Shown here: in pieces, positions 23,640 through 38,300 of the stretch | How the letters are laid out: the number at the start of each line of letters is the position of its first letter | Position numbering within the stretch: the first letter of the stretch is position 1 | DNA from: Saururus chinensis | Lineage: Eukaryota; Streptophyta; Magnoliopsida; Piperales; Saururaceae | Direction of reading: 5' to 3' | DNA length: 64,000 nucleotides | NCBI GenBank assembly: GCA_035235625.1 | Contig: CP141144.1 | Coordinates: 43,522,014-43,586,013 of the forward strand | Position numbers and translations under genes: made by a program | The notes under the pieces: model-generated | Seen by the model: only the letters and a program-made list of their open reading frames with translations | Database searches by the model: none | Told to the model about the DNA's origin: nothing

Positions 23640-25600
23640 CTTCCCTGATTGTTAAGCCCTTGTGGATACTGATCCACAACACCTGTGGAGGCCTGAGCCC
23701 CTATATGCAACCATGCTCAACAACAAGGTTGACCACTTACTAACCACAGGTTCAACCAAAGACACGTATTCTAGAACTGAGCCCCACAAGGTGAATATGC
23801 ATACCCTAGTAACTTGCTTAGTATGTGTGTATGTCGAATGTGTGTCTCATGAGAATGTGTTTCACGATGGCTCCTATGGGGTAGGCATGACCGCGCCCAT
23901 TATCCTTGGACCTCTTGGCCTAAACCTGTAATGACTCAAAAATTCACGGTAAAAATTTTAGTCTTTAATAAAGATGATTTTAGAATTTTTAATATTTCTT
24001 TTATTAGTTAAAAATTTTTATGTGGTAATACTTTATAATATTATGGTAGAGCTCAAAGAAACATGTGTAACAAGTCAAAAACCGTGTAAATCGGAGGTCG
24101 AGAGTGAAAATTACAACCTCAAGAAGCGTGACTTAACTAACGGGACTCACTTGTAAAATATGGGTAAACGTATTCATAAATGTCATGGTTTCATAGGGCT
24201 CATCAATACAAGTTCAGCAGGACCAAGAACACTCAAAACGGAGATCGGGGTAAATACTTATAACAGTTTTAAGTTTTAAAATTAAAAACAAAAACAAAAA
24301 AAATCGAGCACATGCATGATTGCGCGCGTGCTGCACGAAGCGAACGCACTGACGCGCATTCGTGTCGCCATTTTTGGCTGCACCGCAAAAAATGGTGGTG
24401 CCGCTGCCTATATAAGGGGGATGGGGTGAAAATTGGTTTTCACCCCCAATTCTGCATTTTCTTCTAGTTTTCTTCACTTCTGAGCCATCTTACGTCCGTT
24501 TTAACCGGTTCAAAAACCATTTCCTACTAAATCGAGGGTGTTCTTCACAATGGAAGGGTTATTTTCTTAAACCGACCTCTCTAAGATCGAGAAAACCTTA
24601 TCTTCCTCCTCATTTTCTTCACATTCTATTTATACTGTTTCTGGTCGTTTCAAATCCGATTTTGCTCATTCAAAGGGCATTCTCCACTAAAGTGATCATG
24701 CTGAATGCTGTGGTGGGGTTATTTTTATTGTCTAAAGCCTCTATATTTTATGCATCTTTTACCCAAGGTTAAGGTAGGATGTTTTAAAGCCTAAATAACT
24801 GCTTTTTTTATCATAGTCAGTTTCTCTTGAAGTGTTTGATTTACATATAAGTATAATATTGGTTGGATTTTTGCTACATATATCGATATGAATTGATTTT
24901 GTACATACCATGTAGTGTAGTGTCGTACACTGTTTTGATGCCCACCGAGAAAATAATCGGCTAGTGAGGCGCACAGGGTGGAGCATCATGGGGAAACTCC
25001 TTCCCTTAGTAGCCTCTGTTGTCCCACGAGCGTGGAGGTAGGCCGTTGGGTATCGCAGCTTGTGGATATGATCGAATTTGTGAATTTGTTTTGATTGATT
25101 TTAAAAATATTTTGTTTAGCATTTTTTTTAGATTTTAAATAATCCTACTGAGTATAATTATACTCATGCCCCTCCAGACTTTGCAGGTGATGCAATAATG
25201 GGAGAAGTGAATGAAGAAAAGACTTTTTAAATAGTTGTGTGTTTGTTATATCAATGTAAGAATATATGACCGATATGTAAAGGCACGTTGTGTCAAGATA
25301 ATTATTTTTGGTATAACTACTAGCTCTATGTACAGTAAACTTTGGTATGTACATTAAGTTTATGATATAAACTTTTGTTAATATATTTTAAAATTTTTGG
25401 CTGTGCACTTACTCTGACATATTCTATACAAATTATTGGTTGTTTCTCTTTAATGGCCGTTATGCACAATTACATACTAATTATACATATTAAATATTAT
25501 TTTATATTATCCAAAAATGGGCAGCCGTTACAAAACTGCCTCACTTAAACTATTAACAAGGGTGGAGCATGTAAGCCTGAGCCTATGTCATCATCCAACA
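23640..25600 (-). mobile_element. 3' LTR of a minus-strand Ty1/copia element, interrupted
   Basis: On the minus strand the LTR begins TGTTGGATGATGACATAGGC at 25600. 25533-25600 joined to 23640-23926 aligns with 31290-31597, the 5' LTR: CCTCTTGGCCTAAAC...CATCATCCAACA against CCCCTAGCCTTTAC...CATTGTCCAACA, and CCACAAGGTGAATATGC in both. The solo LTR at 23927-25532 splits it. The distal end is lost or replaced by repeat B. Confidence 0.65.
23927..25532 (+). mobile_element. Solo gypsy-type LTR (1606 bp)
   Basis: TGTAATGACTC...CAGCCGTTACA, flanked by AAACC (23922-23926) and AAACT (25533-25537), a 5-bp target duplication with one change. TATATAAGGGGG at about 24410 is the TATA box. The end carries ATACTCATGCCCCTCCAGAC then TTTGCAGGTGATG, as in other gypsy LTRs here. 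No internal region. Confidence 0.8.
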
Positions 25601-28600
25601 TCTTCCGCTATGGGTGAAGAGTTCATATAGTTCAACTATGACTTGCATTAGTCCTATTAAAGACCGTTCTATGAGTATGTCAAATAAATAGTTACATCAT
25701 TAAGGCCTTGATAAACAGATCTACTAACATCTCAGTCGTAGATATATGACTCGCAGTCGCTTTGCCTCTTTACAGCATGTCAAAAATATTATAGTAGTGC
25801 ATTTCAATGTGTTTAACTCTAGCACTAACCTCCCCATTTTTAAATGTCAACACTATAGTCAGATTTTCATATTAAATCTAGATTGGAGCATTAGTCCAAA
25901 GTTTTCTAGTCTCAACCTAACTTCTTGTGAAGCTACTACACTACCTGCATAAAACTCATCTTCCATTGTAGATTTAGAAATACTTTTTTGCTTCTTTCTT
26001 AGCCCATTGTATAGCACCGACCCCAAATATGAAGATAAATTTGGCAATTGATTTCATGTCATCTAGATCCCTGACATAGTCTAAATCATTATCTCTAGCT
26101 AATAACAGTTTTTTGTATGATATGTGACTTTTAATTTCTTAAACCTTAGGAGGTACTGAAATACTTGTTTCACTACTTGCTAGTGTTGAATTCTGAAGTT
26201 TGCTTAGTAGCGGCTTAGCAAACCTACCACAACTAAAATCAAATCATGTATAAGTTATGACATACATCAAGCTGCTAATAGCTTATGCATATAGCACTGA
26301 TATATTTAGAGTGTCTTCATCAATCCAAATCCATATTCTAGCCATATTCTTAGATAAAACAATACCCTTGTACATAGGGGATATAATGGTTTTTCAACCA
26401 ATGACATTGAAGCATTTAAGAATATTTTTTATATATAATTTTTGATAGCCTTTCTATTCTTGTCAATTTTCATCTGAGGATGTAGGAAGCCTCATCTATG
26501 TCTTTTATCTCAAACTATTTTTTAGCCATTCCCTTAGACTAACAATTATACTTAAATAATTCCCCATCAAGAGTATGCCACCAATATAAAGTAACAACAT
26601 TATATACTTCTTCACATCCCTCAAGGTATACATACAGTGATCATATTCATTAACTATGAACACATATTTAGTAATCACTTTGTGAAAAGTGAAGAAGTAT
26701 TACCTTGGAGATTATTTTAGGTCATACAATGATTTTACTAGCTTCCACACCTTGTGTTGCTCTCTAGGAACTACAAAATTCTGAGGTTATTTCATGTAAA
26801 TCTCCTCCTCTAAGTCTCTATTTAGGAACATAGTCTTTATATCTATCTAATATACTCTAAATTAAAGTAAACAATAATTGCTAAGAGACATTTGATTAAG
26901 TCAAATCTTTATATAGAGGAATATGTGTTTTTAAAATCCTTTTCATACACTTGTGTGAACCATTTGGCTACTAATTTTTCTTTGTATTTATCTATTAATC
27001 TATCTATCTTAAGCTTCTTTTTGAGGATTCATTTACACCTTGTGAACTTTCGCCCATTAGGTGGATATACTATCTCCCAAACTTTATTCTTTATGATTGA
27101 ATTCATTTTCTCTTGAATAACATTTTATCATTTTTGAGTATCTAGAAGACTCAAAGCTAGCTTATGGGTCTAAAACAGGTTCATCTAATGTGACATTGTC
27201 TTCCCCTACTATTATATAAAAGTCCCTTAATGAGTTGAAGATCTTATTTTCGTCAATGCTCTGGGTTCCTAGTAGCTAGTTTTTATTTTGTCCTAATCCA
27301 ATTACTTCCTCAGGGTAGTACTAGGACCCGTCTCTTTTATAATTTCAAATAAATCAACTCTTTTATTAAGTATTTTTGGATTTAATTCTTCTTCTAAGGA
27401 ATAAGCATTTCTAGACTCTATAACCCTCATTTTCTCATCTATGTGGTTAACTACAAATATATACCCCTTAAAGTGATCATAGTAATCAATAAAGTTGCAC
27501 TTTCTAGTATTTTGATCCAACTTAAACTTATGCTAGTTAGGCACTTCCATATGTATTCTAAGATGTCTCAAGCTTGGGCGTCGACCCATCCATAGCTCAT
27601 AAGGTGTCTATTGGATTACCTTTATGGGTTACATAATTGAGGATATACATAACAGTGCCTAGAGCCTCACCCCAAAAATTAGTTCCTAATTCATAGTGAT
27701 TTAACATAAACCTAATAATCTCCATAAGTATCCTATCATCCATTTTGTTATGGAGTGTAAGGGAGAGTATATTGATATATTATTCACTGATTGGTATAAT
27801 AATCTTTAAACAGATCAGAGGTATACCTTCCTCCCTAACTAGGTCTCAAACTTAGTTTTAAATTCATTGAATTTATCTAGGGCATCAAATTTTTTGGTTA
27901 TAAGATACATGCACCAATATCTTAGATAGTTATTAATAAAGGTAATAAAATAGGTCATGCTTCTATTGGTCTAAACATTTAGGGGCACACAGATGTTTGA
28001 GTGAACTATTCTTAATAGTTCATTTCCCCTTTGTCCATTTGGAAAAGATTGTCTATTCATCTTTCTCAATATGCAATCCTCACACTAAATATCTTGGGTA
28101 ATAACCCCACATGTGACTTCTATGTAGCTAATCTACTTTCACATAGTATAAGTGTTTGCTCTAAAGCAATGAATCCTCTATAGGCAAGACAATATATTTA
28201 AAAAATATTAATTTATTAGAAAAATATGAGCCTTAAACATCCAAGTAGAATAATCAATCAACTAAAGTAGCAGAAAAATAAAAAGAACTGATCCACCATT
28301 TCCCATTGTTGTTTTGCTCCCTTTAAATATGACCTCAAATCCCTTATTGTTAAAAATAGAGATGGAGATCAGATTCCTCTTAATTGAGGAAGTAAAGAGT
28401 AGACCCCTCCTTATTGGACATCAGTCAAGATTAGAGTAGACCCCTCCTTAAGAAGAATCCCATGTGTGCCCATCAGGTTTTTTCCTTAACATCAGCAATC
28501 ATTATCTCAAAAACAACACAAATAATCTCCTTATTATTGCCTTCATTGTTATTGGTCTAGTCATCTTTCCGAGGACAATTAGCCTTGAAGTGGCCCACTT

Positions 28601-29310
28601 AGCCAAATTTTGAATAGGCATCCTAGGGTTTGTTATTCCTCTTGTTATTTCTTATGTTTTGAGTTTTTTTTTCCCAATTTTAAGTTGGCAGTAGCAAACC
28701 CAGTAGCATTAATAAGGTTCATTCTTTCCTACTCAAGCCTAAGCTTGGAAGTTAGAGCATCCATTTTCAGCTTCTGGTCACTCATATTAAAATAGTCTAC
28801 CACTCTCTCATAACTTAGGGAGGCTATTCAGCATAGCAGACTCCTAAACTCCCTCAGAGATGGGGTATCCAGGGTATCTAGATTATTAGTCATGATAAAC
28901 ATGGCACTCAAGTGCTCATTCACATCATCCCCTTCTTTCATCTTGGAATTTTGATATTTGGTGTGAAACATCCTCTTATGAGCCTCTATCTACTCCCTAT
29001 GCCTCACAAAGATCACCTCAAGCATCTCCTTAGCAATCTTACACTTTTCAAAGAATTTTTTCGTCTTTGACTCCATTAAAATCAAAATTGTGAACCTATC
29101 CTTCTTGTCCTCATCCTTCCATTATTCATGAGCTGTCTTCTGAGCTGCTATGCAATTTTTAGTGAGAGGCTCAATAACTTGCTCTACCACATGAGCCAAG
29201 TTAGAGAATGTCAAGATATGTATCCTCTTTTTCTACACTAGATAGTTACCCATATTCAACTTTTCAGTTTTTCCCAACTCGGATATCACCATTTTTCTTA
29301 CCATGATGTA
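25601..29310 (-). pseudogene. Ty1/copia gag-pol relic
   Basis: Minus strand, in order. Gag from about 29310, beginning near MVRKMVISELGKTEKLNMGNY and including NCIAAQKTAHE and MFHTKYQNSKMKEGDDVNEH. Integrase end at 27520-27302 (MDQNTRKCNFIDYYDHFKGY, IESRNAYSLEEE). Reverse transcriptase between about 27100 and 26200, much decayed. RNase H at 26047-25859 (RKKQKSISKSTMEDEFYAGS). This is the gene order of copia. Stops and shifts throughout; no function remains. Confidence 0.8.
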
Positions 29311-30372
<1,062 letters not shown>

Positions 30373-30391
30373 TGAGCTCTTATACCACTAT
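30373..30391 (-). promoter_or_regulatory. Primer binding site of the copia element (initiator Met tRNA type)
   Basis: TGGTATAAGAGCTCAGAA on the minus strand, next to the 5' LTR end. It resembles the usual TGGTATCAGAGC site complementary to initiator methionine tRNA, with one change. Confidence 0.6.
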
Positions 30392-31597
30392 AGAGTGGTG
30401 GCACAGCGGAAGGGTGGGAAGGCACGAGCCCAAGGGATAGTACAAGAGAGAACAATCCATCTTTTTTCTAAATCTCCACACATGTAAATGAAAATCAAGC
30501 AATCATAAGTAAACAAGCATGCGGCACTATAGAATTAATCAAAATGAATAAAGAAAGAATACTAACTTACCTTTGGGATAGTGGTGGCAAACGGCCTGGC
30601 CATTAGGGCCCTTTGGGTGTGGGCCCGACCCTCATCTCCTAAGGTTGGCTCGACATGGCCCTTGGGCCTATAAGGCCTTATGGGTTAGGCCCATAAGGCC
30701 CAAGGCCTAACGGGCAAAGCCGATCGATTGGCCATAGGACCTAAGGGTCAGGCCTATGGGCCTTGACAAGGCCCGATAGGGGCTACAATAAGGCATGACT
30801 ATTTAGTCGTTGGGCCCCAAATGTTAGGCCCCAGCATTGCCCCCTCAAATGAGGGGTCTAGGCTGCTGGCCCTTTGTTACCTCTATTTGGTGCTAATTTG
30901 CCTTGTGACGCCATCCCCCTTCACATAGGCACCTAATTTAAATTGAATAACCAATAAATAAAGAAGATGAATATCTTGTCAAATATGTATAAACCCCTCA
31001 AAATTCCTTTGCAATGGATTGCAGATTTCTTGATGTAGTGCCCTAAGCCCTTCTTTTGATTCCTCTCTTGGATCAAGTCAGCGCTTCCCAGGGTGCTACC
31101 CACACAAAAGAAGAGGGAGGGGGAAATCATCCCTTTGTCTTCCTCTTCCTTGTTGACACGCCAAGAGGGAAATGAGAGAGGAGTGGGGGCATGTTGGGAA
31201 AGAGGTGGAGAGCCTTTATCCTTATATACTATCTTCTTAATCGGGCTTAAGTCGTTGGCCTACATCTATGCTCTACACAAATTAACTAGAGGGTATAATA
31301 CAACAAGTGTGGGCTTAGACTCTCTGAGCCCACGGAGGCCCGAGCTCTTGTGCGCAACCATGCTTGCGATAGAGTTGACCCCTCACTAACTATAGGTTTG
31401 ACCAAAGATACATATTCTAGAACCAGGCCCCACAAGGTGAATATGCACACCCTATTCACGTGCGTAGTATGTGTGTATATCACAATGGTTCTTGTGGGGT
31501 CGCGCCATTATCCTTAGATCCCCTAGCCTTTACTGGCTTAGTCTAATTGCAAGCAAGATTATACTATGTAGGCCCAAGCCCATACCATTGTCCAACA
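30392..31597 (-). mobile_element. 5' LTR of the copia element
   Basis: On the minus strand it begins TGTTGGACAATGG at 31597, a classic copia start, and runs to just before the primer site. A minus-strand TATA box (AGTATATAAGG) lies near 31225. It contains a hAT-like insertion at 30579-30885. Matches the split 3' LTR at 23640-25600. Confidence 0.65.
30579..30885. mobile_element. GGCCC-rich hAT-like MITE in the copia LTR
   Basis: Ends TAGTGGTGGCAAACGGCCTG and, reversed, TAGAGGTAACAAAGGGCCAG form terminal inverted repeats of the TAGGGGTGGCAAACGGGC type common in plant hAT elements. TTTGG on both sides (30572-30576, 30886-30890) may be what remains of an 8-bp duplication. The interior is a dense set of GGCC/GGGCC palindromes. 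Non-coding. Confidence 0.6.
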
Positions 31598-32406
31598 AGT
31601 CCAGTTAGCATGTGTTATAGAACAAACCCTTAGTGGTCAACAGGCCACAACCACCTTTGCCACAACTAAGTTTGATTGAGGACAAAAAGATCACCTTGAG
31701 TAAAAAGTTTATCTTCATTACCAAAAGTTTTGCCTCACTTTTGGGTATAGTTAAGGCCAATTTTATGTATAATAAAAAAATTATAAGCGAATACCATATG
31801 TGAAAAGTATATCTTTACTACAATCGATCAAAATTCAAAATAAATTCAGAACATAGAATTTTGTGAATTTTTGTAATATTTCTTATGAAGGTTGATCAAT
31901 ATACATCTTAAGCAACTCGGATTGGTTTTGCTTCTAACTTTTATTACAACCAAATTAAACCAAGATACCCACATATTTTTTATGGTAGTTGTATCAGAAC
32001 TGAGCCTAGAAAGTATCTCAATTGTAATATGAAAAACTTAGCTACTGTTTATCATTCTTCATTGGCATTGAGTTGGCCCCTAGTCGTCAGCCTCCTAGCC
32101 ATGATCGGATGGCCGGAGGGCTTTAGCTCTATAGCCAGCACTAGCTAGACATCCTCATTTTAATATGCCCTTCAAAATTAAATGGACTAGTGAGTCAGTA
32201 GATTACAAAGCTTTTATCTTGCTAACACCATATGTTCACTTCCTTAGAAAATGCAGGAGTAGGATAATCAACTTCATATAACACCGTACCCTACCACCAA
32301 TCCTGTTTGGCATGTACCTAGGAAGTGGTAAGGGTGGTCCTGGCCATTGCACCAAGACTTCAGTGATTTATTTAAAGAAGCTTTGAAGATGTAATTAATT
32401 AACATA

Positions 32407-32618
32407 CTCCCTCCCCCCTAAATTAATAGCTCTATTTGGCGAAAAAGTTTATTTTATATTAATAGTTTTATTTTGTTTAATTTAAGTAGTTAGGTATTTA
32501 AAAAGAGAATCATAAGTTTTTGGGCAAAATTATTTTCCCTTTTCTTAGACATGGGTTTCACCATTTAATAAAAATTATTATTTTTTTAAATATACTTATA
32601 ATTATAAGATAGAGAGAG
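32407..32618. mobile_element. Stowaway-like MITE
   Basis: TA-flanked, starts CTCCCTCCCCCCTAAATTAATAG, ends AGATAGAGAGAG. Interior TATTAATAGTTTTATT and TTCACCATTTAATAAAAATT are shared with the family. Confidence 0.7.
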
Positions 32619-32718
32619 TATTACATTTCCATATCGGTAGCCTTGAACAAAGTTATATGAACTTCAATCAATTTGTAATTAGGCATTTAACTGAGTGGAT
32701 TCATCAGGGATCCAATTA

Positions 32719-32880
32719 GTGCTTGTTTGGGAAGCTATATGAAAAGCAAAGGAAGGGTACTTTAAGTGTATTTTTCCTTAAACTCTCCACATAAAAAAGG
32801 TTAAGGAAAAGGGAAATCTCCCTATGATGTGACTTATTAAAGAAAGAGAAATTCTCTTTCATAGCTTCCTAAATAACCCT
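32719..32880. mobile_element. hAT-like MITE
   Basis: Starts TGCTTGTTTGGGAAGC and ends GCTTCCTAAATAACCC, inverted ends. Interior CCTTAAACTCTCC and CCTATGATGTGAC resemble 5464 and 12268. Confidence 0.55.
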
Positions 32881-33288
32881 TAATTTGCACATTATAATGC
32901 ATTGGTTGATGGGCCCACGTTACTTTGCAATTGAATAATGGGCTTCACGTGGGAATCAAACTTACATCTGACAATGAGGCAAAACGAGATCTGCATTACA
33001 CTCAACTGCGTGCAAACTGTCACCCCTCTTCAACTGAATCTCCAACTAATTAACGCCCTTAATCTTTAGGGTCTCTTATATGATATGCTTCTGAAAATAA
33101 TGTTTTCTTTAGCAATCATTGGAGCTATTTTAATTGTTGAACTCTATCAGCTTACAATTGGCCAGCTTTAGAAATTGAAGCAATAATTGGGGTTTCAGTT
33201 CGCTTATTTCTCCCAAAAAACACACTTCGATTTCAGTGTAACATGTTCCTTTGAACTACAAGGCTACAGAGAATTAGTTTTGAATTCA

Positions 33289-33372
33289 GGACGATGAGCT
33301 CTACAGCATATTGGCGAAAAATAATATGCAGGACGATGAGCTCTACAGCATATTGGCGAAAAATAATATGCA
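33289..33372. repeat. Exact 42-bp tandem duplication
   Basis: Two identical head-to-tail copies (33289-33330, 33331-33372) starting GGACGATGAGCTCTACAGCA. No difference between copies, so probably recent. Confidence 0.95.
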
Positions 33373-33483
33373 GGTTAGATCTAATTCCTGACAGTAGTGG
33401 CAGGATGAACAGCTTCATATCTAGAAAACATCACCAACTTCTTGAATACCATGTTGTATGATTTCTATACTAAGACCAGCTCT

Positions 33484-34780
33484 GTCATGACCCAAAATGA
33501 CAAAAACGTAGATTTGATACATGGATCGTTTTTTTATCTCATCATCTTCGTTTTTAATCCTTTTCTCCTACTTAGGAATCTATTTTCCTAGTAATTATTC
33601 TGCTCCACAGAATAATCCCAACCATTAGGTAAAATTCCCACCTTGAGATGAATGAGAAGGTTACCTAATCTGATGGTTAGGTGCGTAGGAGTAGGATAGA
33701 GGAGTTGGCTAAGCAGTACTCATTATGGATCACTTCATCTTGGGAATTGTACATAAACAATTTAGGATATGGTTGCTCTCTTTTCTATATCAAGGTAAGA
33801 GGTCCTTCCCGAAGAGGAGAAATTATTAGATACTCATGTGAGGTTTACTCTCGCTTTGAGCAGTCAATTCTAAAGATTAACTTATGTGCGCTAATGCATG
33901 CGCCATTTGACCCTGAGGATCAACACCTCATGTAAAGCGAGAATAACTCCCTCCGGGAGTACTCAATAATTTCTCCACAAAGAGGGACCAACAAGGGAAG
34001 GTAAATTTACATGCTAGCCAGATTAGAAGCCCGGGAACGATAAACTTGTCCACCTCAATATAAATCAATTTGGGGTTCCAAATGAGGCACATATTTCAAC
34101 ATATAAGACAAACGATACAACTTAAAAATAGTAAGTTATGAGTTTAGAATAAGCATCATTCTAGACCCATATATGTATATGCAAAATGGTTTTCAAAACT
34201 ACGGATTAGCTTTCCAAACTCAGCGATCACTTGTGGGCATCAGAGAGTGCATCTAGCATACATAATCGGATTTTTCTTTTTCGATTTTTTTCCAAGAGAT
34301 CAGTGATCACCCTGTGAGAGAAGTACTAAATAGCATGAGGACGCACTTTAAGGAGGCTAAAAAGTGTATAAATAGGCAGCTCACATTCCTCGGAGCTAGA
34401 AAATCTCTTTAGACAACTTCCTCGGCTGTGCAGAACACACAATCTAGGAGATCTCAAAGAGTTGATAGAAGGTTCAAAACAGTTGGTCAGAGAAGACAAT
34501 CATCTTTCAATAAATATTTTATGCAAATAAGTCAGAAACAATTTCAAGCTGTTCTTGAAAAGTTACAAGCCTCCAATGCTGGAATAGTACACTCCTCAGC
34601 TTTGACAAGATTATCATTCCCTAGATAGTGGAGTTTTAGAAATAATCATATTATGAAAGCTGTATGAAAACTTTCACTGGTCACTTGTCACCGTAAAAAT
34701 TTTAAGATGAATTTTCGACTTGGGTATCATCTCCCTTACTCTTTAGACAGTAAAAGGAGGGCTAAGTGATAGATCTCATG
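33484..34780 (+). mobile_element. Possible LTR fragment
   Basis: Starts TGTCATGACCCAAAATGAC. Contains GTGTATAAATAGGCAGC at 34362 (TATA-like) followed by a transcript-start-like context, and a proximal inverted pair (AACCATTAGGTAA / TTACCTAATCTGATGGTT). No partner LTR or duplication found; weak. Confidence 0.3.
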
Positions 34781-34782
34781 TA

Positions 34783-34984
34783 CTCCCCTGTCCTATATTA
34801 ATAGCTCCATTAGACCAAAAAAAAATTGTTCCATATTAACAGCTTCATTTTTTTTAATTTAAGTGGTTGGGTACTTGAAAAAAAGTATTATAAGCTTATG
34901 TTTTCTTCTCTTAGATGGTTGTTTCACCATTCATTAAAAATCACTATTTTTCCCAGTGTAGCTATTTATATAGGAAGAAGGGAA
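34783..34984. mobile_element. Stowaway-like MITE
   Basis: TA-flanked, starts CTCCCCTGTCCTATATTAATAG and ends GGAAGAAGGGAA. Interior matches 32407. Confidence 0.65.
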
Positions 34985-35373
34985 TATTTCTTTTGTTACT
35001 GGTAAAAAAATTCCTTCTGCAGGCTAATTGTTGCTTAAAATTCAGACTAGGGTGGTACACATTGAAGAATAGCCAGAAAATAACTGAGATTCATCTGTCA
35101 CTTTTTTAGCAAAAAATAACTATAAATAAAAATCAATACAATGATGGTTTCAGTTGCATCCTACTAAAAGAACTTGACATGGGCCTACGATGTACAAGTA
35201 AAATGTAAACCTGATCAAATAATGGAGAATGGGCATATATCACTTGTATGTCCAGTAAAAGAATCGTGATAGAACAATATGGGTAAAAAAATGAAATACC
35301 ACAGGTATAGGCCCACAATGTATATGTACAAAAAGCTTTCTCCCTGGAAAGCTGTATTAGTATTGCAGTATAC

Positions 35374-38300
35374 CTAAAACAACCAGTGCCTCCTCTTTGG
35401 CTTATGCTGAACGGGAGCATCTAAAATACAGGCAAAGACCACAGGTTACAGCTCTCCTAATATGAGAAATTGAGCATGAGCAAATCTTACCATAGCGATT
35501 ATTCACTAATCAGCACTAACCTCTGATGTCATAGATTGAATTGTAGTGTATTTCAGACCAGAAACTCAGCCAAAGCTCTGTTTCAAAAGCAAAATATATA
35601 CATCAAAACAAACAAAGATCATAAGTCCTACATCTCCCCATAACGAAACAATCTTAGTTATCTGAATTTTAAATTGACCCATTCACTTCTGACACTCATT
35701 TGCAGGTTTCTAAGTTTTATAAACCAAAGAACCAGAAGATCAACTGTACAGCTGAAGCAGCACTTTGCTGATGTTAAAGGCGGAATATATATTAATGGAA
35801 CTTCATCCGCAATACCTAAAACTTAGAACCAGTTTAATTAACCAGAAAAAACAGTTTGGTGGGCTTTCGTCCAAGGGTATTTTGGTCTTTTCGTAATTTA
35901 GAGTCCTTAGTATGTTTAAATTCAGTGTCTAAATGTTTAACATTTAATAAGGTGTTTGGAGATATAATTGTAATGGATTTGAGTCTTAGGAAGTAATAAA
36001 AATTTGAGTCAGACCCACTAGTGGCCTAGAAGGCCGAAATTGTATGGACTGGCTAGAGTGCAATTAAGTAGCACTGCAAGCACTTAAACAGACATCTGAA
36101 TCGTAACCGACTTTGCAACTTTGGGAAGCCCTACATAAGGGCTCCTAAGGTCGAGATTTCTCTCATTCATGCCCAACACACACTAATAGATATTAGAGAC
36201 CATAGAACAGGCCTTGGGAAAGTCATTGGAGCAAGGAGTTTCCAGTATTCAAGTATGTAGACCAACCTAGAATCTTAGAGAAGCATATCTACGGATTTTG
36301 ATTTGACTGAGCCATGTTGGTCATCATATGTGGTTTCAAAATTATCATGTTTTAAACTAATCTAGCATGTTTATTATCGCCAAAAAACCTAGCACATCTA
36401 TATATATATAGTTGTTTAAGAAGCGTGTATTTCACTTTGAAATTTTGATAAGAGACGATTACCACTATTCATGTGGTTATACCATCACAGCATATTAAAC
36501 TAGGTATAATGACTTGTCGTATCATGCATAACCATATTGTTTGAAAAGAATTTATGAATGTGCATTATTTTCCTCGAATTATGGTTTAGAGCACATGTTT
36601 TCCAATTGAATAATGCTGTGCAATGATGCCCAGGACTGCTCACTGCAAGCCCACCACGATGCACAGGACACATGCACAGGTTCCATCCCTAGATGCAGAC
36701 ACTATACACACATCAAGGGGCTCATATGGCAAGCATTCTCGTTTAATTGTCAATGAATTTGAACTAGACCTTGGTACTATTTAAACTTATTTGAGTTGAA
36801 AATTTAAATCTACTCTCACTTAAATTTCATATAATTTTCAAATCTAGTTTCATTTCAGGTTATTTCATTAGTAATAACTTAGTTGTCAAGCCAAATATCA
36901 CAGACATTTGACGTGTTACATTATCATTGAAGGATCCTAGAGAAATTTAGTTGTTATGGTATCCACAGATACGAATAAAAGCAATGGGACCAAGGATGAA
37001 ATAATGATATGCAATTTCAAAATGATTACTTACTTCCACAAGAACATTTGCATATTGGTAGAATTATTTTGCACACTTCAAATATAAGATAGAAGATGTA
37101 GAAAACAGATTCTATGCAATTGTAGAATCATTGCAAATTTCCCAAAAGGACTTGTTTTATGACGAGCTTGAAAAGTTTACCAATCAAACCATTGCCTCAC
37201 GGGGATAACCTCAGTCTTATTCACTCAGGAATACTAGACTTTGCCAGATTTAAAAGATTACTAATCAAACCGTACTTCCTGTGGAACCTTTTTTATTTCA
37301 ATTCGGAAAATCACAAGTCTAGTAGACAACACAGTTTTCTTCAAAACCATGAAAAATCTGAAGTGCTATTGATGTCCTCACAGGATGTTTACCTCGTATT
37401 GGAGATTGCATTCGTGGAAGAATTTCAATAAAGCAGGTATCTCTAAACGATGTAAGTAGACATATCTTTGCACAAAACTGCAAAAAACCAGGCAGACTCA
37501 AATATTTCACAAATCATCAATCCTAACATACCAATTCTCTAACAATGGAGTTGAAAAGAAAACAAAAAATAAATGAACCAATGAAAATGACATGTAAATT
37601 ACTAAACCTTATCGGCAGCAGCTTGTAGAGTTAGATGATCTCCCCATTCACCTGATCTGTATATGAAGAAAGAAATTAATCATAAAAGCATAAAACTTAT
37701 TTTGTAGCACTCAATTTTTAGATACACAGCAACTAAACATGGAAGTACTCACTTTGACATATTCTTGTAGTAGGACTTATACTTCATAGGGACATAACCA
37801 TCATACAGAGAACGAAACTCTTTGAGCTGAAACACATGACCAAACAGCCTATCAAACACCAGCACAAACAATTACTATATTATTTTCATATAAAAAGAAC
37901 TCTGCATAGGAAGGTGACCTGTTTCACAACTTCTTTCCGCACATACTTGTGGTGCTCTGGCGACTTATACAATTGGTCTGAAAGGGCACGAAACTGAAAA
38001 AGGGAAAAAAAGAAACTGAAATAAATACAACATAAGACTTTTGTGTCATAAGAACGTGAAGAATCCCTGACCACAAAACAGACCTGACAGTTTCCATCCC
38101 CAGAAACCTTTACTTCATACAAGCCATACATATTCAGCCTGTCAGAAAAGGACATCAGGATAGTTAACAATCCATACAATATATTATAAGGTCTTCAAGC
38201 AACTAAGAGTTGAGTCATGAGATAGTAGAAATTTCTAAGGTGAGCCTTTAGCTTAAAAGGGATTCAGCAATGTTTGGAAAAACACTGCATATGTTTAATC

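Larger units (their letters stand above)
31598..35373. other. Intergenic region downstream of the OTU gene
   Basis: No gene recognised. Holds MITEs at 32407, 32719 and 34783, a 42-bp duplication at 33289, and LTR-like sequence at about 33484-34780. Open frames at 33681-33935 and 34428-34628 have no recognisable motif. Confidence 0.5.

Noticed and set aside
34428-34628. 66-aa basic frame downstream of a TATA-like sequence
   Set aside because: No recognisable family and no splice or codon support; more likely part of a possible LTR.
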